A stretch of 5,370 bases of DNA from Janthinobacterium sp. (GTDB lineage Bacteria; Pseudomonadota; Gammaproteobacteria; Burkholderiales; Burkholderiaceae_D): assembly GCA_003482555.1 (NCBI GenBank), contig DMYQ01000326.1:16017-21386 (forward strand), read 5' to 3'. Positions within the stretch are counted from its first letter, which is position 1. Each line of letters begins with the position of its first letter. Position numbers and translations under genes: made by a program. The notes below the pieces were generated by a model, which made no database searches, had not been told where the DNA came from, and worked only from the letters and a program-made list of their open reading frames with translations. Positions 1 through 5,333 of this stretch are shown here, piece after piece.

Positions 1-419
1 TTGTCGATGTCGGCCAGGATTTCGCTGGCGATCTTGTCGAGGCGACATTCCGTGTAACGCATCGCGGCGGCGCTGTCGCCGTCGACCGAGCCGAAGTTGC
101 CCTGACCATCGACCAGGGTGTAGCGCAGCGAAAAGTCTTGCGCCATGCGCACCAGGGTGTCGTAGATCGAGGCGTCGCCGTGCGGATGGAATTTACCCAT
201 GGTTTCGCCGACCACGCGGGCGCACTTGACGTAGGGCCGGTTCCACACATTGTTCATTTCATGCATCGCGTACAAGACACGGCGGTGCACCGGCTTCAAG
301 CCGTCGCGCACGTCCGGCAAGGCGCGGCCGACGATCACGCTCATGGCGTAATCGAGGTAGCTCTTGCGCATCTCTTCTTCGAGGGAAATCGGAATTGTTT
401 CTTTTGCGAATTGATCCAT
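1..419 (-). CDS. gyrA: DNA gyrase subunit A, N-terminal part (cut by window edge)
   Basis: This is the breakage-reunion subunit of gyrase, the cytoplasmic type II topoisomerase that introduces negative supercoils in an A2B2 complex with GyrB. The 139 visible codons start MDQFAKETIPISLEEEMRKS. They contain the DNA-binding helix with the quinolone-determining region around residues 67-106 and the catalytic tyrosine Y122 in the context AAAMRYTE. Numbering matches E. coli GyrA without gaps up to Y122. Residue 83 is alanine, where E. coli has serine; residue 84 is serine and D87 is kept. The ATG at 417-419 is the family start, but no clear Shine-Dalgarno sequence precedes it. The rest of the gene lies beyond the left edge. 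It is divergent from ompA, an arrangement common in Burkholderiales (family knowledge). Identity is essentially certain. Confidence 0.98.
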   Translation of the reverse strand, partial: MDQFAKETIPISLEEEMRKSYLDYAMSVIVGRALPDVRDGLKPVHRRVLYAMHEMNNVWNRPYVKCARVVGETMGKFHPHGDASIYDTLVRMAQDFSLRYTLVDGQGNFGSVDGDSAAAMRYTECRLDKIASEILADID

Positions 420-934
420 TGGCGGGTCGACTGATCTCAGGCTGTGGTTAACTTATCTTTTACGCAATGTATACTGCATATCCGTGGCTGCTGTTGCGCT
501 GGCGCGGGGCTGGAAGGCCGCGGCGGGTTCCAACAGTCAAGCGTGCGATTTTAGCATGCGCGCCCCACCCCGAGCGCAAAACGGCCCCGCGGGGGCTGGG
601 CCGCGGCGCGATGCGGGGGAGCATCGATAGTGCAATGCAACAATTTAATCGGTGGGCGACTGCTCAAAAAACAGGCAAATGGGGCAAATATTGTCAATAA
701 ATTGTAATAATTGGACAATCGCGTTGCACAAAAACAACGAGAAGTCTAAAATCGCCGGAACTTTGATTTAACCACCGACGTGTGGCATTCAAGCCTGTGG
801 CAAAATGAATGAGAAGTTAATTGCTAGTTTCGCAATCTGGAAACAGCGTTGCTAACCTGCATGTTAATATTGCGCCACGCAGGTCCAGTCGCGCAGTGTA
901 ATTCTGCGGATATCACCCCCGAAAGGAAATAAGA
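420..934. other. gyrA-ompA divergent intergenic region
   Basis: This 515-base gap separates two divergent genes and I see no coding sequence in it. The gyrA side (about 420-640) is GC-rich. It contains a small GC hairpin at 584-596 (gcccc / ggggc) and, on the minus strand, a possible -10 (TATACA, 468-473) without a convincing -35, so the gyrA promoter is not settled. The ompA side (about 640-760) is AT-rich. It carries the inverted repeat ATTGTC / GACAAT (690-695 and 714-719) just upstream of the ompA promoter, possibly an operator or an UP-like AT-rich element. The stretch 759-934 would be the ompA mRNA leader, about 175 nt. Confidence 0.6.
724..752 (+). promoter_or_regulatory. sigma70-type promoter for ompA
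   Basis: The -35 is TTGCAC (724-729, 4/6 to consensus) and the -10 is TAAAAT (747-752, 5/6), separated by the optimal 17 bases in an AT-rich stretch. It points toward ompA and predicts transcription from about 759, giving a long leader of about 175 nt. Long, structured leaders are known for enterobacterial ompA mRNAs; whether that applies here is not known. Confidence 0.6.
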
Positions 935-1651
935 ATGAATAAATTTGTATCGTTGTTTTTCGCTGCATCCGCAGTGATCGCTGGCTCGGCCTCGGCTCAG
1001 ACGCCTACGCCTACCTCGCCGCCGTTCGCGCCGGTCACCACCGACATCCAAGCGTCGAAGCCTAACAGCGCCTACGTGCAAGATGCCCGTGGCGTGATCG
1101 CCCGCGATCCATTCGGTCTGTGCTGGCGCACTGGCTACTGGACCCCGGCTGACGCCGTTCCAGGTTGCGACATTCCCCTGTGCGTAGCACCGGAAACCCT
1201 GCAAGACGGCAAATGCGTGGCACCGTCGGCGCCGGTCATCGCACCGCCGCCAACCCCGGGACAAGCGCCAGTGGCAGTTCCGCCAGCCGCGCCGACGTCG
1301 ACAAAAGTCAGCTTCGCCGCCGACGCTTTCTTTGATTTCGACAAAGCCGTCCTGAAACCGGCCGGTAAATCGAAACTGGACGAAATGACCTCGAAACTGG
1401 GCGGCATCAATCTGGAAGTCATCATCGCCGTCGGCCATACCGACTCCGTTGGTACCGATGCCTACAACCAGAAACTGTCGATCCGTCGCGCCGAAGCCGT
1501 CAAGGCTTACCTGGTGTCGAAAGGCATTGAAACCAACCGCGTCTACACCGAAGGCAAAGGCGAAAAACAACCAGTTGCTGACAACAAAACAGCCGCTGGT
1601 CGCGCCAAAAACCGTCGCGTCGAAATCGAAGTCGTCGGTACCCGCAAGTAA
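935..1651 (+). CDS. ompA: OmpA-family outer-membrane/peptidoglycan-binding protein
   Basis: This 238-residue protein probably tethers the outer membrane to peptidoglycan from the periplasmic side. Residues 1-21 are a Sec signal peptide: K3, a hydrophobic core, and the cleavage site ASA|Q. A short region of about 45-95 carries four cysteines (C63, C78, C83, C94) and a CWRTGYWTP segment, as in other betaproteobacterial OmpA proteins. A Pro/Ala-rich linker covers about 96-122. The OmpA C-terminal domain covers about 124-234, with the peptidoglycan-binding pair D170 (GHTDS) and R185 (LSIRRA) at the usual 15-residue spacing and the closing NRRVEIEV. There is no eight-stranded beta-barrel, so it is much shorter than E. 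coli OmpA. The start is supported by AAAGGA at 922-927, seven bases before the ATG. An intrinsic terminator follows, so it is probably monocistronic. The four cysteines may form disulfides (inference). Confidence 0.93.
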   Translation: MNKFVSLFFAASAVIAGSASAQTPTPTSPPFAPVTTDIQASKPNSAYVQDARGVIARDPFGLCWRTGYWTPADAVPGCDIPLCVAPETLQDGKCVAPSAPVIAPPPTPGQAPVAVPPAAPTSTKVSFAADAFFDFDKAVLKPAGKSKLDEMTSKLGGINLEVIIAVGHTDSVGTDAYNQKLSIRRAEAVKAYLVSKGIETNRVYTEGKGEKQPVADNKTAAGRAKNRRVEIEVVGTRK

Positions 1652-1691
1652 TATTTGCTGGCAAGCCCGACGTTTGCTTCGTGCGAACGCC

Positions 1692-1720
1692 AAAAACCCC
1701 GCCACGGCGGGGTTTTTTTT
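1692..1720 (+). terminator. Rho-independent terminator after ompA
   Basis: The GC stem CCCCGC / GCGGGG closes on a CACG loop. It is flanked by an A-run on the left and eight T residues on the right, 40 bases after the ompA stop. The A-run/T-run pair lengthens the stem. It separates ompA from ubiG transcriptionally. Confidence 0.92.
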
Positions 1721-1783
1721 CGCCCGGCGCGCCCGGGCGGCGCCCGAGTCGCGCTTTTTTGCGCTTATTTTGCGGCGCCCTCC

Positions 1784-1812
1784 TTGGGAAACGGGCAAAT
1801 AGCCGTTATCAT
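1784..1812 (+). promoter_or_regulatory. candidate ubiG promoter giving a leaderless or near-leaderless mRNA
   Basis: TTGGGA (1784-1789, 4/6 to the -35 consensus) and TATCAT (1807-1812, 5/6 to the -10 consensus) are 17 bases apart. The -10 ends six bases before the ubiG ATG, so transcription would begin at or within a base or two of that ATG. No Shine-Dalgarno sequence is present, which agrees. Position and strength are predictions only. Confidence 0.45.
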
Positions 1813-1818
1813 TCCCCC

Positions 1819-2514
1819 ATGAACGCCGACCCTTTAGAAATCCAAAAATTCAGTGAGCTGGCCCATCGCTGGTGGGATCCCACGTCCGAGTTTCGTCCCT
1901 TGCACGAAATCAACCCCTTGCGCCTGGAATGGATCAACGCGCGCGCGCCGCTGGCCGGGCGCAGCGTGCTCGACATCGGTTGCGGCGGCGGCATCCTGAC
2001 CGAAGCCATGGCCAGGAAAGGGGCGCGGGTGACCGGCATCGACCTGTCCGAGAAAGCCTTGAAAGTGGCCGACCTGCACAGCCTGGAATCGGGCGCGCAA
2101 GTGCGCTACCTGCTGATCGCGGCCGAAGCGATGGCCGGGCAAGAGGCGGGCCAGTACGACATCGTGACCTGCATGGAAATGCTGGAACACGTGCCGGACC
2201 CGGCCGCCATCGTGAAAGCCTGCGCCACCCTCGTCAAGCCGGGCGGCCACGTCTTTTTCTCGACCCTGAACCGCAATCCGAAAGCCTATCTGTACGCCAT
2301 TCTGGGTGCGGAATACCTGTTGCGCATGCTGCCCAAGGGCACCCACGACTACGACAAATTCATCACCCCGGCCGAACTGTCGCAATACGCGCGCAACGCG
2401 GGACTGGACGTGGACGGTTTCAAAGGCATGGCTTACAACCCCGTGAGCAAGATGTACTCGCTCGGCTCGGACACCAGCGTCAACTACCTGGTGGCTTGCA
2501 GCCGCCCCCTGTGA
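1819..2514 (+). CDS. ubiG: Ubiquinone biosynthesis O-methyltransferase UbiG
   Basis: UbiG is an SAM-dependent O-methyltransferase that performs both O-methylations in ubiquinone synthesis: 2-polyprenyl-6-hydroxyphenol to methoxyphenol, and demethylubiquinone to ubiquinone. The 231-residue length is normal for a class I enzyme. The N-terminus has the family signature FSELAHRWWDP (11-21) and PLHEINPLRL (27-36). SAM-binding motif I is VLDIGCGGG (50-58), the acidic ribose-binding residue is D75 in VTGIDLS, and the later YDIVTCMEMLEHVPDP block (113-128) is intact. The ATG at 1819 is chosen because it begins exactly at the family N-terminus. An open frame extends upstream to a GTG at 1681, but it runs through the ompA terminator and is not credible. 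No Shine-Dalgarno sequence precedes the ATG. gph follows after 49 bases on the same strand, a linkage common in betaproteobacteria. Confidence 0.97.
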   Translation: MNADPLEIQKFSELAHRWWDPTSEFRPLHEINPLRLEWINARAPLAGRSVLDIGCGGGILTEAMARKGARVTGIDLSEKALKVADLHSLESGAQVRYLLIAAEAMAGQEAGQYDIVTCMEMLEHVPDPAAIVKACATLVKPGGHVFFSTLNRNPKAYLYAILGAEYLLRMLPKGTHDYDKFITPAELSQYARNAGLDVDGFKGMAYNPVSKMYSLGSDTSVNYLVACSRPL

Positions 2515-2563
2515 AAGCCGGCGGCCGCGGCCGCCCTTCCCCACTTTATCCCGACGACCAGCC

Positions 2564-3265
2564 ATGACGACATCCCTGCCAGCGCCGCGCGCCATCCTGT
2601 TCGACCTCGACGGCACCCTGGCCGACACCGCGCCCGACCTGGCCGCCGCCATCAACCTGCTGCGCGCCGCGCGCGGCCTGGAAGCGACGCCCTATCCGGT
2701 GCTGCGCCCGACGGCCTCGGCCGGCGCCCGGGGCATGATAGGCGCGTCGTTCGGCCTGAGCCCGGACGACGCCGGCTTTGGCGAGTTGCGCGACGCCTTC
2801 CTCGACAACTATGAAGCGGCGCTGGCCGTGCACAGCAGCCTGTTCGACGGCGTGCCTGGCATGCTGGACGGCCTGGTCGAACTGGGCCTGGGCTGGGGCG
2901 TCGTCACCAACAAGGCGGCCCGCTTCACCGACCCTTTGATCAGCCAGATCGGCCTGGCGGCGGCCGGTTGCGTGATTTCCGGCGACACCATGGCGCACGC
3001 CAAGCCGCACCCGGCGCCGCTGCTGGAAGCGGCGCGCCGGCTCGGCCTGGCGCCCGAGCACTGCTGGTACGTGGGTGACGATTTGCGCGACATCCAGGCG
3101 GGCCGGGCCGCCGGCATGCGCACCATCGCCTGCGCCTGGGGATACTGCGGCCCGGTCGAGCCGCTGGGCTGGGGCGCCGACTACCTGCTGGAATCGCCGC
3201 AAGCGCTGCTGGAAGTGGTGCGCGGCGTGGTGCGCGAAGCCGGGCGCGCCAGCCTGGCGGCCTGA
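2564..3265 (+). CDS. gph: Phosphoglycolate phosphatase (HAD superfamily)
   Basis: Gph hydrolyses 2-phosphoglycolate, which arises from DNA 3'-end repair and, in autotrophs, from photorespiration, to glycolate and phosphate in the cytosol. The 233 residues carry all HAD motifs. Motif I is FDLDGTLADT, with nucleophile D14 and acid/base D16. The alpha-helical cap covers about 20-95. Motif II is VVTNK with T115. Motif III is K147 in AKPHP. Motif IV is YVGDDLRD, with Mg-binding D172/D173 and D176. The ATG at 2564 puts motif I at the usual distance from the start. No strong ribosome site is visible, so expression may depend on coupling to ubiG (inference). There is no T-run terminator after the stop, which lies inside the left arm of a long inverted repeat. 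A related HAD phosphatase specificity cannot be excluded, but the ubiG linkage favours Gph. Confidence 0.92.
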   Translation: MTTSLPAPRAILFDLDGTLADTAPDLAAAINLLRAARGLEATPYPVLRPTASAGARGMIGASFGLSPDDAGFGELRDAFLDNYEAALAVHSSLFDGVPGMLDGLVELGLGWGVVTNKAARFTDPLISQIGLAAAGCVISGDTMAHAKPHPAPLLEAARRLGLAPEHCWYVGDDLRDIQAGRAAGMRTIACAWGYCGPVEPLGWGADYLLESPQALLEVVRGVVREAGRASLAA

Positions 3266-3416
3266 GGGCTTGAGAGCCTAAGAAGCTTTCGTCCAAGCGC
3301 GCTCATCACGCCAAAAAGTCTCGCCATAGCCCAAGCTATGGCTGTGCTTTGCGCCTTGATCGGCCACCTTCTGGCACGCTGCTCACACACGTCCGAAAAA
3401 CTCTCAGCCTCTGAGG
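3261..3416. repeat. Long imperfect inverted repeat with central hairpin between gph and ssrA
   Basis: The left end (about 3261-3291) and right end (about 3394-3416) are imperfect inverted copies: GGCTTGAGAG on the left against CTCTCAGCC on the right, both bounded by CCTnAG ends and TTTCG / CGAAA inner ends. Near the centre is a perfect 8-bp hairpin, GCCATAGC-CCAA-GCTATGGC (3323-3342). No T-run follows. A second separate hairpin, GCGCCGC / GCGGCGC (3419-3425 and 3432-3438), lies just downstream. No credible gene is seen in 3266-3487. The layout is that of an extragenic palindromic or MITE-like element, or a structured 3' end for the gph mRNA. Which of these cannot be decided from one copy. Confidence 0.5.
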
Positions 3417-3470
3417 GCGCGCCGCGTCAAGGCGGCGCAAACAAGAACAGCACGCGGCGGGAAATTGCGT

Positions 3471-3476
3471 TAGAAT
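3471..3476 (+). promoter_or_regulatory. Candidate -10 element of ssrA
   Basis: TAGAAT (5/6 to consensus) lies 11 bases before the mature tmRNA 5' end. It would start a precursor around 3483, with a short leader to be removed by RNase P, as for other tmRNAs. No good -35 is present at 16-18 bases upstream, so the call is tentative. Confidence 0.4.
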
Positions 3477-3579
3477 GGAGATTCTGTGGGGACGACCAGG
3501 TTTCGACGTGGGTTGCAAAGCAGCGCAGGGCATACCGAGGGCAGGCTACCTCGTAAATACAACCTGAAAAAACTTAACT

Positions 3580-3612
3580 GCAAACGATAACTCGTACGCA
3601 CTAGCAGCTTAA
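3580..3612 (+). other. tmRNA tag-peptide reading frame
   Basis: Beginning at resume codon GCA, the frame reads ANDNSYALAA and stops at TAA (3610-3612). The AND start and the ALAA end recognised by ClpXP/ClpAP are conserved. The middle NSY differs from the E. coli tag ANDENYALAA. There is no initiation codon; the ribosome switches to it during trans-translation. Confidence 0.95.
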
Positions 3613-3820
3613 TTGCTGTTAGCTCTACAACACTTCTTCCCTGGGGTGGGCCGTCAAAAGCTGTAGAGTCATTTACAGGGAATCGTGTTCTGTCGGGTCA
3701 CTTGGCATAACATTAAATAATAGGTGGCTCGCCTGTCCGCAGCGTGCGCGTCCGCGTCGTACGGGTTAAATTAAATGGCAGCGCTAAGTATGTAGAACTG
3801 TCTGTAGAGTGCTTGCGGAC

Positions 3821-3848
3821 GCGGGTTCGATTCCCGCCGTCTCCACCA
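3821..3848 (+). other. Candidate attachment site (attL core) at the ssrA 3' end
   Basis: The T-arm plus acceptor end of tmRNA is a frequent core site for tyrosine-recombinase islands and phages (established knowledge). Here the GC-rich chromosome gives way to AT-rich DNA immediately after the CCA end. The matching direct repeat (attR) and the integrase gene are not in the window, so the exact core length is unknown. Confidence 0.4.
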
Positions 3849-3882
3849 CTGAATTCTTTGGAATCAAGTAGTTTGCAAGACG

Positions 3883-3954
3883 AAGGCTGTCATTATTTGG
3901 GTTGTTTTTGGGCTGTTTTAGCCTGGGAATGACAACAAAATGACAGCCTTTTTT
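3883..3954 (+). terminator. Nested intrinsic terminator downstream of ssrA
   Basis: A perfect 12-bp inverted repeat, AAGGCTGTCATT (3883-3894) against AATGACAGCCTT (3939-3950), runs into a T-run. It encloses smaller nested stems, GTTGT / ACAAC (3901-3905 and 3932-3936) and GGCT / AGCC (3911-3914 and 3920-3923). It would end ssrA transcription 35 bases after the CCA. The right arm holds two direct copies of AATGACA (3929-3935 and 3939-3945), so alternative foldings are possible. The sequence lies beyond the composition break and may belong to the island. Confidence 0.75.
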
Positions 3955-4124
3955 CTATAAAAAATCGCTCGTGCGCTCATCCATGCGATGCGACGTCAGT
4001 GCGCTTATTGACTCTTTAAACTCATGTCATGAAGACATTGCAAGCGCAGCATTGCCTAGCACCATCCAACAAGCCAAAATTCTTTCGCCCACTCGAAATA
4101 CAAAGCTAACATCAGCATTATTGG

Positions 4125-4162
4125 ATGACTGTCCTAGGTCAGTGAGATACAATCAACTGACC
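4125..4162 (+). promoter_or_regulatory. Promoter with overlapping operator-like half-sites for the methyltransferase operon
   Basis: ATGACT (4125-4130, 4/6) and TACAAT (4148-4153, 5/6) are 17 bases apart, predicting a start near 4160 and a leader of about 127 nt. Three half-sites of pattern ACTGwCC overlap it: 4128-4134 forward, 4137-4143 reverse (GGTCAGT) and 4156-4162 forward. The first two form a 16-base near-palindrome in the spacer (14 of 16 positions symmetric). The last two form a perfect 7-bp inverted repeat around the -10. This placement suits repression by a controller protein or by the methyltransferase itself (inference). Confidence 0.45.
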
Positions 4163-4273
4163 ACATTAACGTCTCATAGATTGGCCGAGAGCTATGAAGG
4201 CGAGGATTTATCCCTTTTCTAAATTTTACCTGGTCAAGAACGCAACAGGAATTTTGTACGCTATGGCGAAATC

Positions 4274-4279
4274 AAAGGA
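4274..4279 (+). promoter_or_regulatory. Ribosome binding site that sets the methyltransferase start
   Basis: AAAGGA lies seven bases before the ATG at 4287. The alternative ATG at 4263 has only AGGA 12 bases upstream, and the one at 4194 has none, so 4287 is preferred. Confidence 0.7.
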
Positions 4280-4286
4280 TATTAAA

Positions 4287-5333
4287 ATGAAAATTGATGC
4301 AGTAGATTTATTCTGCGGCGCCGGCGGTTTATCTTATGGCTTAGAGAAAGCAGGAATTACAGTACGTGCCGGAATTGATCTAGATCCTCACTGCGAATAT
4401 CCATACGAGAATAACATTAAAGGCGCAAAATTTCTGCTTAAGGATGTAACTGCCATATCAGGAAAAACCATTTCCAAACTGTATCGACCAACATCATTCA
4501 AACTTTTAGCTGGTTGCGCCCCATGCCAACCATTTTCCACATTAAGAAATGGAACAAATCGTCAAAAAAGTGATAAATGGCCACTTTTAGACGAATTTTC
4601 TAGAATAGTGCGAGATTCGAATCCTGATACTATCACGATGGAAAATGTTCCTGTTCTGAAATCGCAAAGCATATTTTTGGATTTTGTTAGTTCACTGAAA
4701 ACCAATGGCTATTACGTCAGTTACAAGGTTATAGACGCTGCTGACTACGGTGTCCCACAGCGCCGCCGTCGACTAGTATTGCTAGCATCTCGGCATGGAC
4801 CGATTAGGTTGCTTTCTCCAGAAGAGATTGGGGCTACAAAAAAGACAGTACGTGATGCAATCGGCAATCTTGCTTCACTGGAAGCAGGGCAAGTAAATGA
4901 TTCCGACATACTCCATAAAGCACGGGCACTTACAGACATTAATCTAAAGCGTATAAAAGCATCAAAACCAGGTGGAACATGGGTTGACTGGCCTGAAAAT
5001 TTAAAACTTGAATGTCATAAAAAAGAAAAAGGTTCAAGCTTTAAAAGTGTTTATGGTCGCCTGGAGTGGGACAAACCATCAGGTACAATAACAACACAGG
5101 CAACCAATTTTGGAACCGGCCGTTTTGGGCATCCCTCGCAAAATAGAGGGTTATCGATAAGGGAAATGGCAATACTTCAATCATTCCCAATAGATTATAA
5201 ATTTGTGGAGCCTGGTAGCGTTACGGAATTTACTTCAGTTTGTCGATTAATTGGCAATGCTGTGCCTGTTGAATTAGGATACGCAGTCGGACTGTCGATA
5301 AGTCATCATCTACACAACTTGGATAAAAAATGA
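4287..5333 (+). CDS. C5-cytosine DNA methyltransferase of a defence/R-M operon
   Basis: This 348-residue enzyme transfers a methyl group from SAM to carbon 5 of cytosine in a DNA target site. Motif I is VDLFCGAGG (6-14). D31 in GIDLDP is the motif II acid and D53 the motif III acid. Motif IV is GCAPCQPFS with nucleophile C80. Motif VI is ENV with E119. Motif VIII is QRRRR (158-162). Motif IX lies around GLSIREMAILQSFP (288-301), and motif X is GNAVPVELGYA (323-333) with N324. The variable target-recognition stretch, about 190-280, is short and contains KPGGTWVDWP (227-236), SVYGRLEW (254-261) and GRFGHPSQ (278-285). From memory, this subtype often sits beside HSP90/MutL-like ATPases and Vsr nucleases. 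The target sequence cannot be read. The ATG at 4287 is chosen for its Shine-Dalgarno sequence and its close spacing to motif I; starts at 4263 or 4194 would add 8 or 31 residues. Its stop overlaps the next start. AT-rich codon use unlike the core genes suggests transfer. Confidence 0.93.
   Translation: MKIDAVDLFCGAGGLSYGLEKAGITVRAGIDLDPHCEYPYENNIKGAKFLLKDVTAISGKTISKLYRPTSFKLLAGCAPCQPFSTLRNGTNRQKSDKWPLLDEFSRIVRDSNPDTITMENVPVLKSQSIFLDFVSSLKTNGYYVSYKVIDAADYGVPQRRRRLVLLASRHGPIRLLSPEEIGATKKTVRDAIGNLASLEAGQVNDSDILHKARALTDINLKRIKASKPGGTWVDWPENLKLECHKKEKGSSFKSVYGRLEWDKPSGTITTQATNFGTGRFGHPSQNRGLSIREMAILQSFPIDYKFVEPGSVTEFTSVCRLIGNAVPVELGYAVGLSISHHLHNLDKK

Larger units (their letters stand above)
3488..3848 (+). 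ncRNA. ssrA: Transfer-messenger RNA (tmRNA), one-piece
   Basis: tmRNA rescues ribosomes stalled on broken mRNAs with SmpB and tags the nascent protein for proteolysis. The 361-nt molecule begins GGGGACG, which pairs with CGTCTCC at 3838-3844. The third pair is G.U, the alanine identity element read by AlaRS. The TTTCGACG segment near the 5' end (3501-3508), the T-arm GCGGGTTCGATTCCCGC (3821-3837), a discriminator A and an encoded CCA (3846-3848) are all typical. The tag frame is at 3580-3612. It is uninterrupted, so it is not the permuted two-piece type. Its 3' end coincides with a sharp drop in G+C downstream, marking it as the likely integration site of the element to the right; the gene itself remains intact. 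Confidence 0.97.
3955..4286. other. Gene-poor leader region of the island
   Basis: Between the terminator and the methyltransferase start I see no convincing gene. A plus-strand frame (GTG at 3971 to the stop at 4222, 83 codons) is open but has no Shine-Dalgarno sequence and no recognisable domain. Its 3' third overlaps the promoter/operator cluster at 4125-4162 and its end overlaps the longest version of the methyltransferase frame. The minus strand is open in one frame from about 4148 to an in-frame stop near 4029, also without resemblance to anything I know. A small inverted repeat, ATGTC / GACAT, lies at 4024-4038. The region may be a decayed gene or pure regulatory leader. Confidence 0.45.

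Noticed and set aside
1721..1764. GC palindrome CGCCCGGGCG and the gcgc-tttttt-gcgc motif between ompA and ubiG
   Set aside because: These are short stems, one with a T-only loop, next to an already complete terminator. They show no feature of a second terminator or operator.
824..1798. Long minus-strand open frame opposite ompA (and similar ones opposite ubiG and gph)
   Set aside because: The composition is Arg/Gly/His-rich antisense of GC-rich coding DNA. The plus strand encodes clear families, and these frames run through the ompA terminator or the promoter.
1681..1818. N-terminal extension of ubiG from a GTG at 1681
   Set aside because: It would translate through the ompA terminator and give a basic, low-complexity N-terminus absent from UbiG proteins. 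The family N-terminus begins at 1819.
2521..2534. A perfect 14-base palindrome (gcggccgcggccgc) between ubiG and gph
   Set aside because: It has no T-run, so it is not a terminator, and such alternating GC palindromes are expected by chance in this GC-rich background.
3338..3556. A 72-codon plus-strand frame overlapping the inverted repeat and the start of ssrA
   Set aside because: It has no ribosome site and runs into the conserved tmRNA 5' domain. It is better explained by the inverted-repeat element.
3971..4222. An 83-codon plus-strand frame starting GTG between the ssrA terminator and the methyltransferase
   Set aside because: There is no ribosome site and no recognisable domain. It overlaps the promoter/operator cluster, and the opposite strand is nearly as open, so coding is not supported. 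It is kept only as a remark in the leader-region entry.
4194..4286. Longer methyltransferase starts at 4194 or 4263
   Set aside because: C5 methyltransferases of this type begin shortly before motif I, and the strong Shine-Dalgarno sequence at 4274-4279 serves the ATG at 4287. The 4263 start remains a minor possibility.
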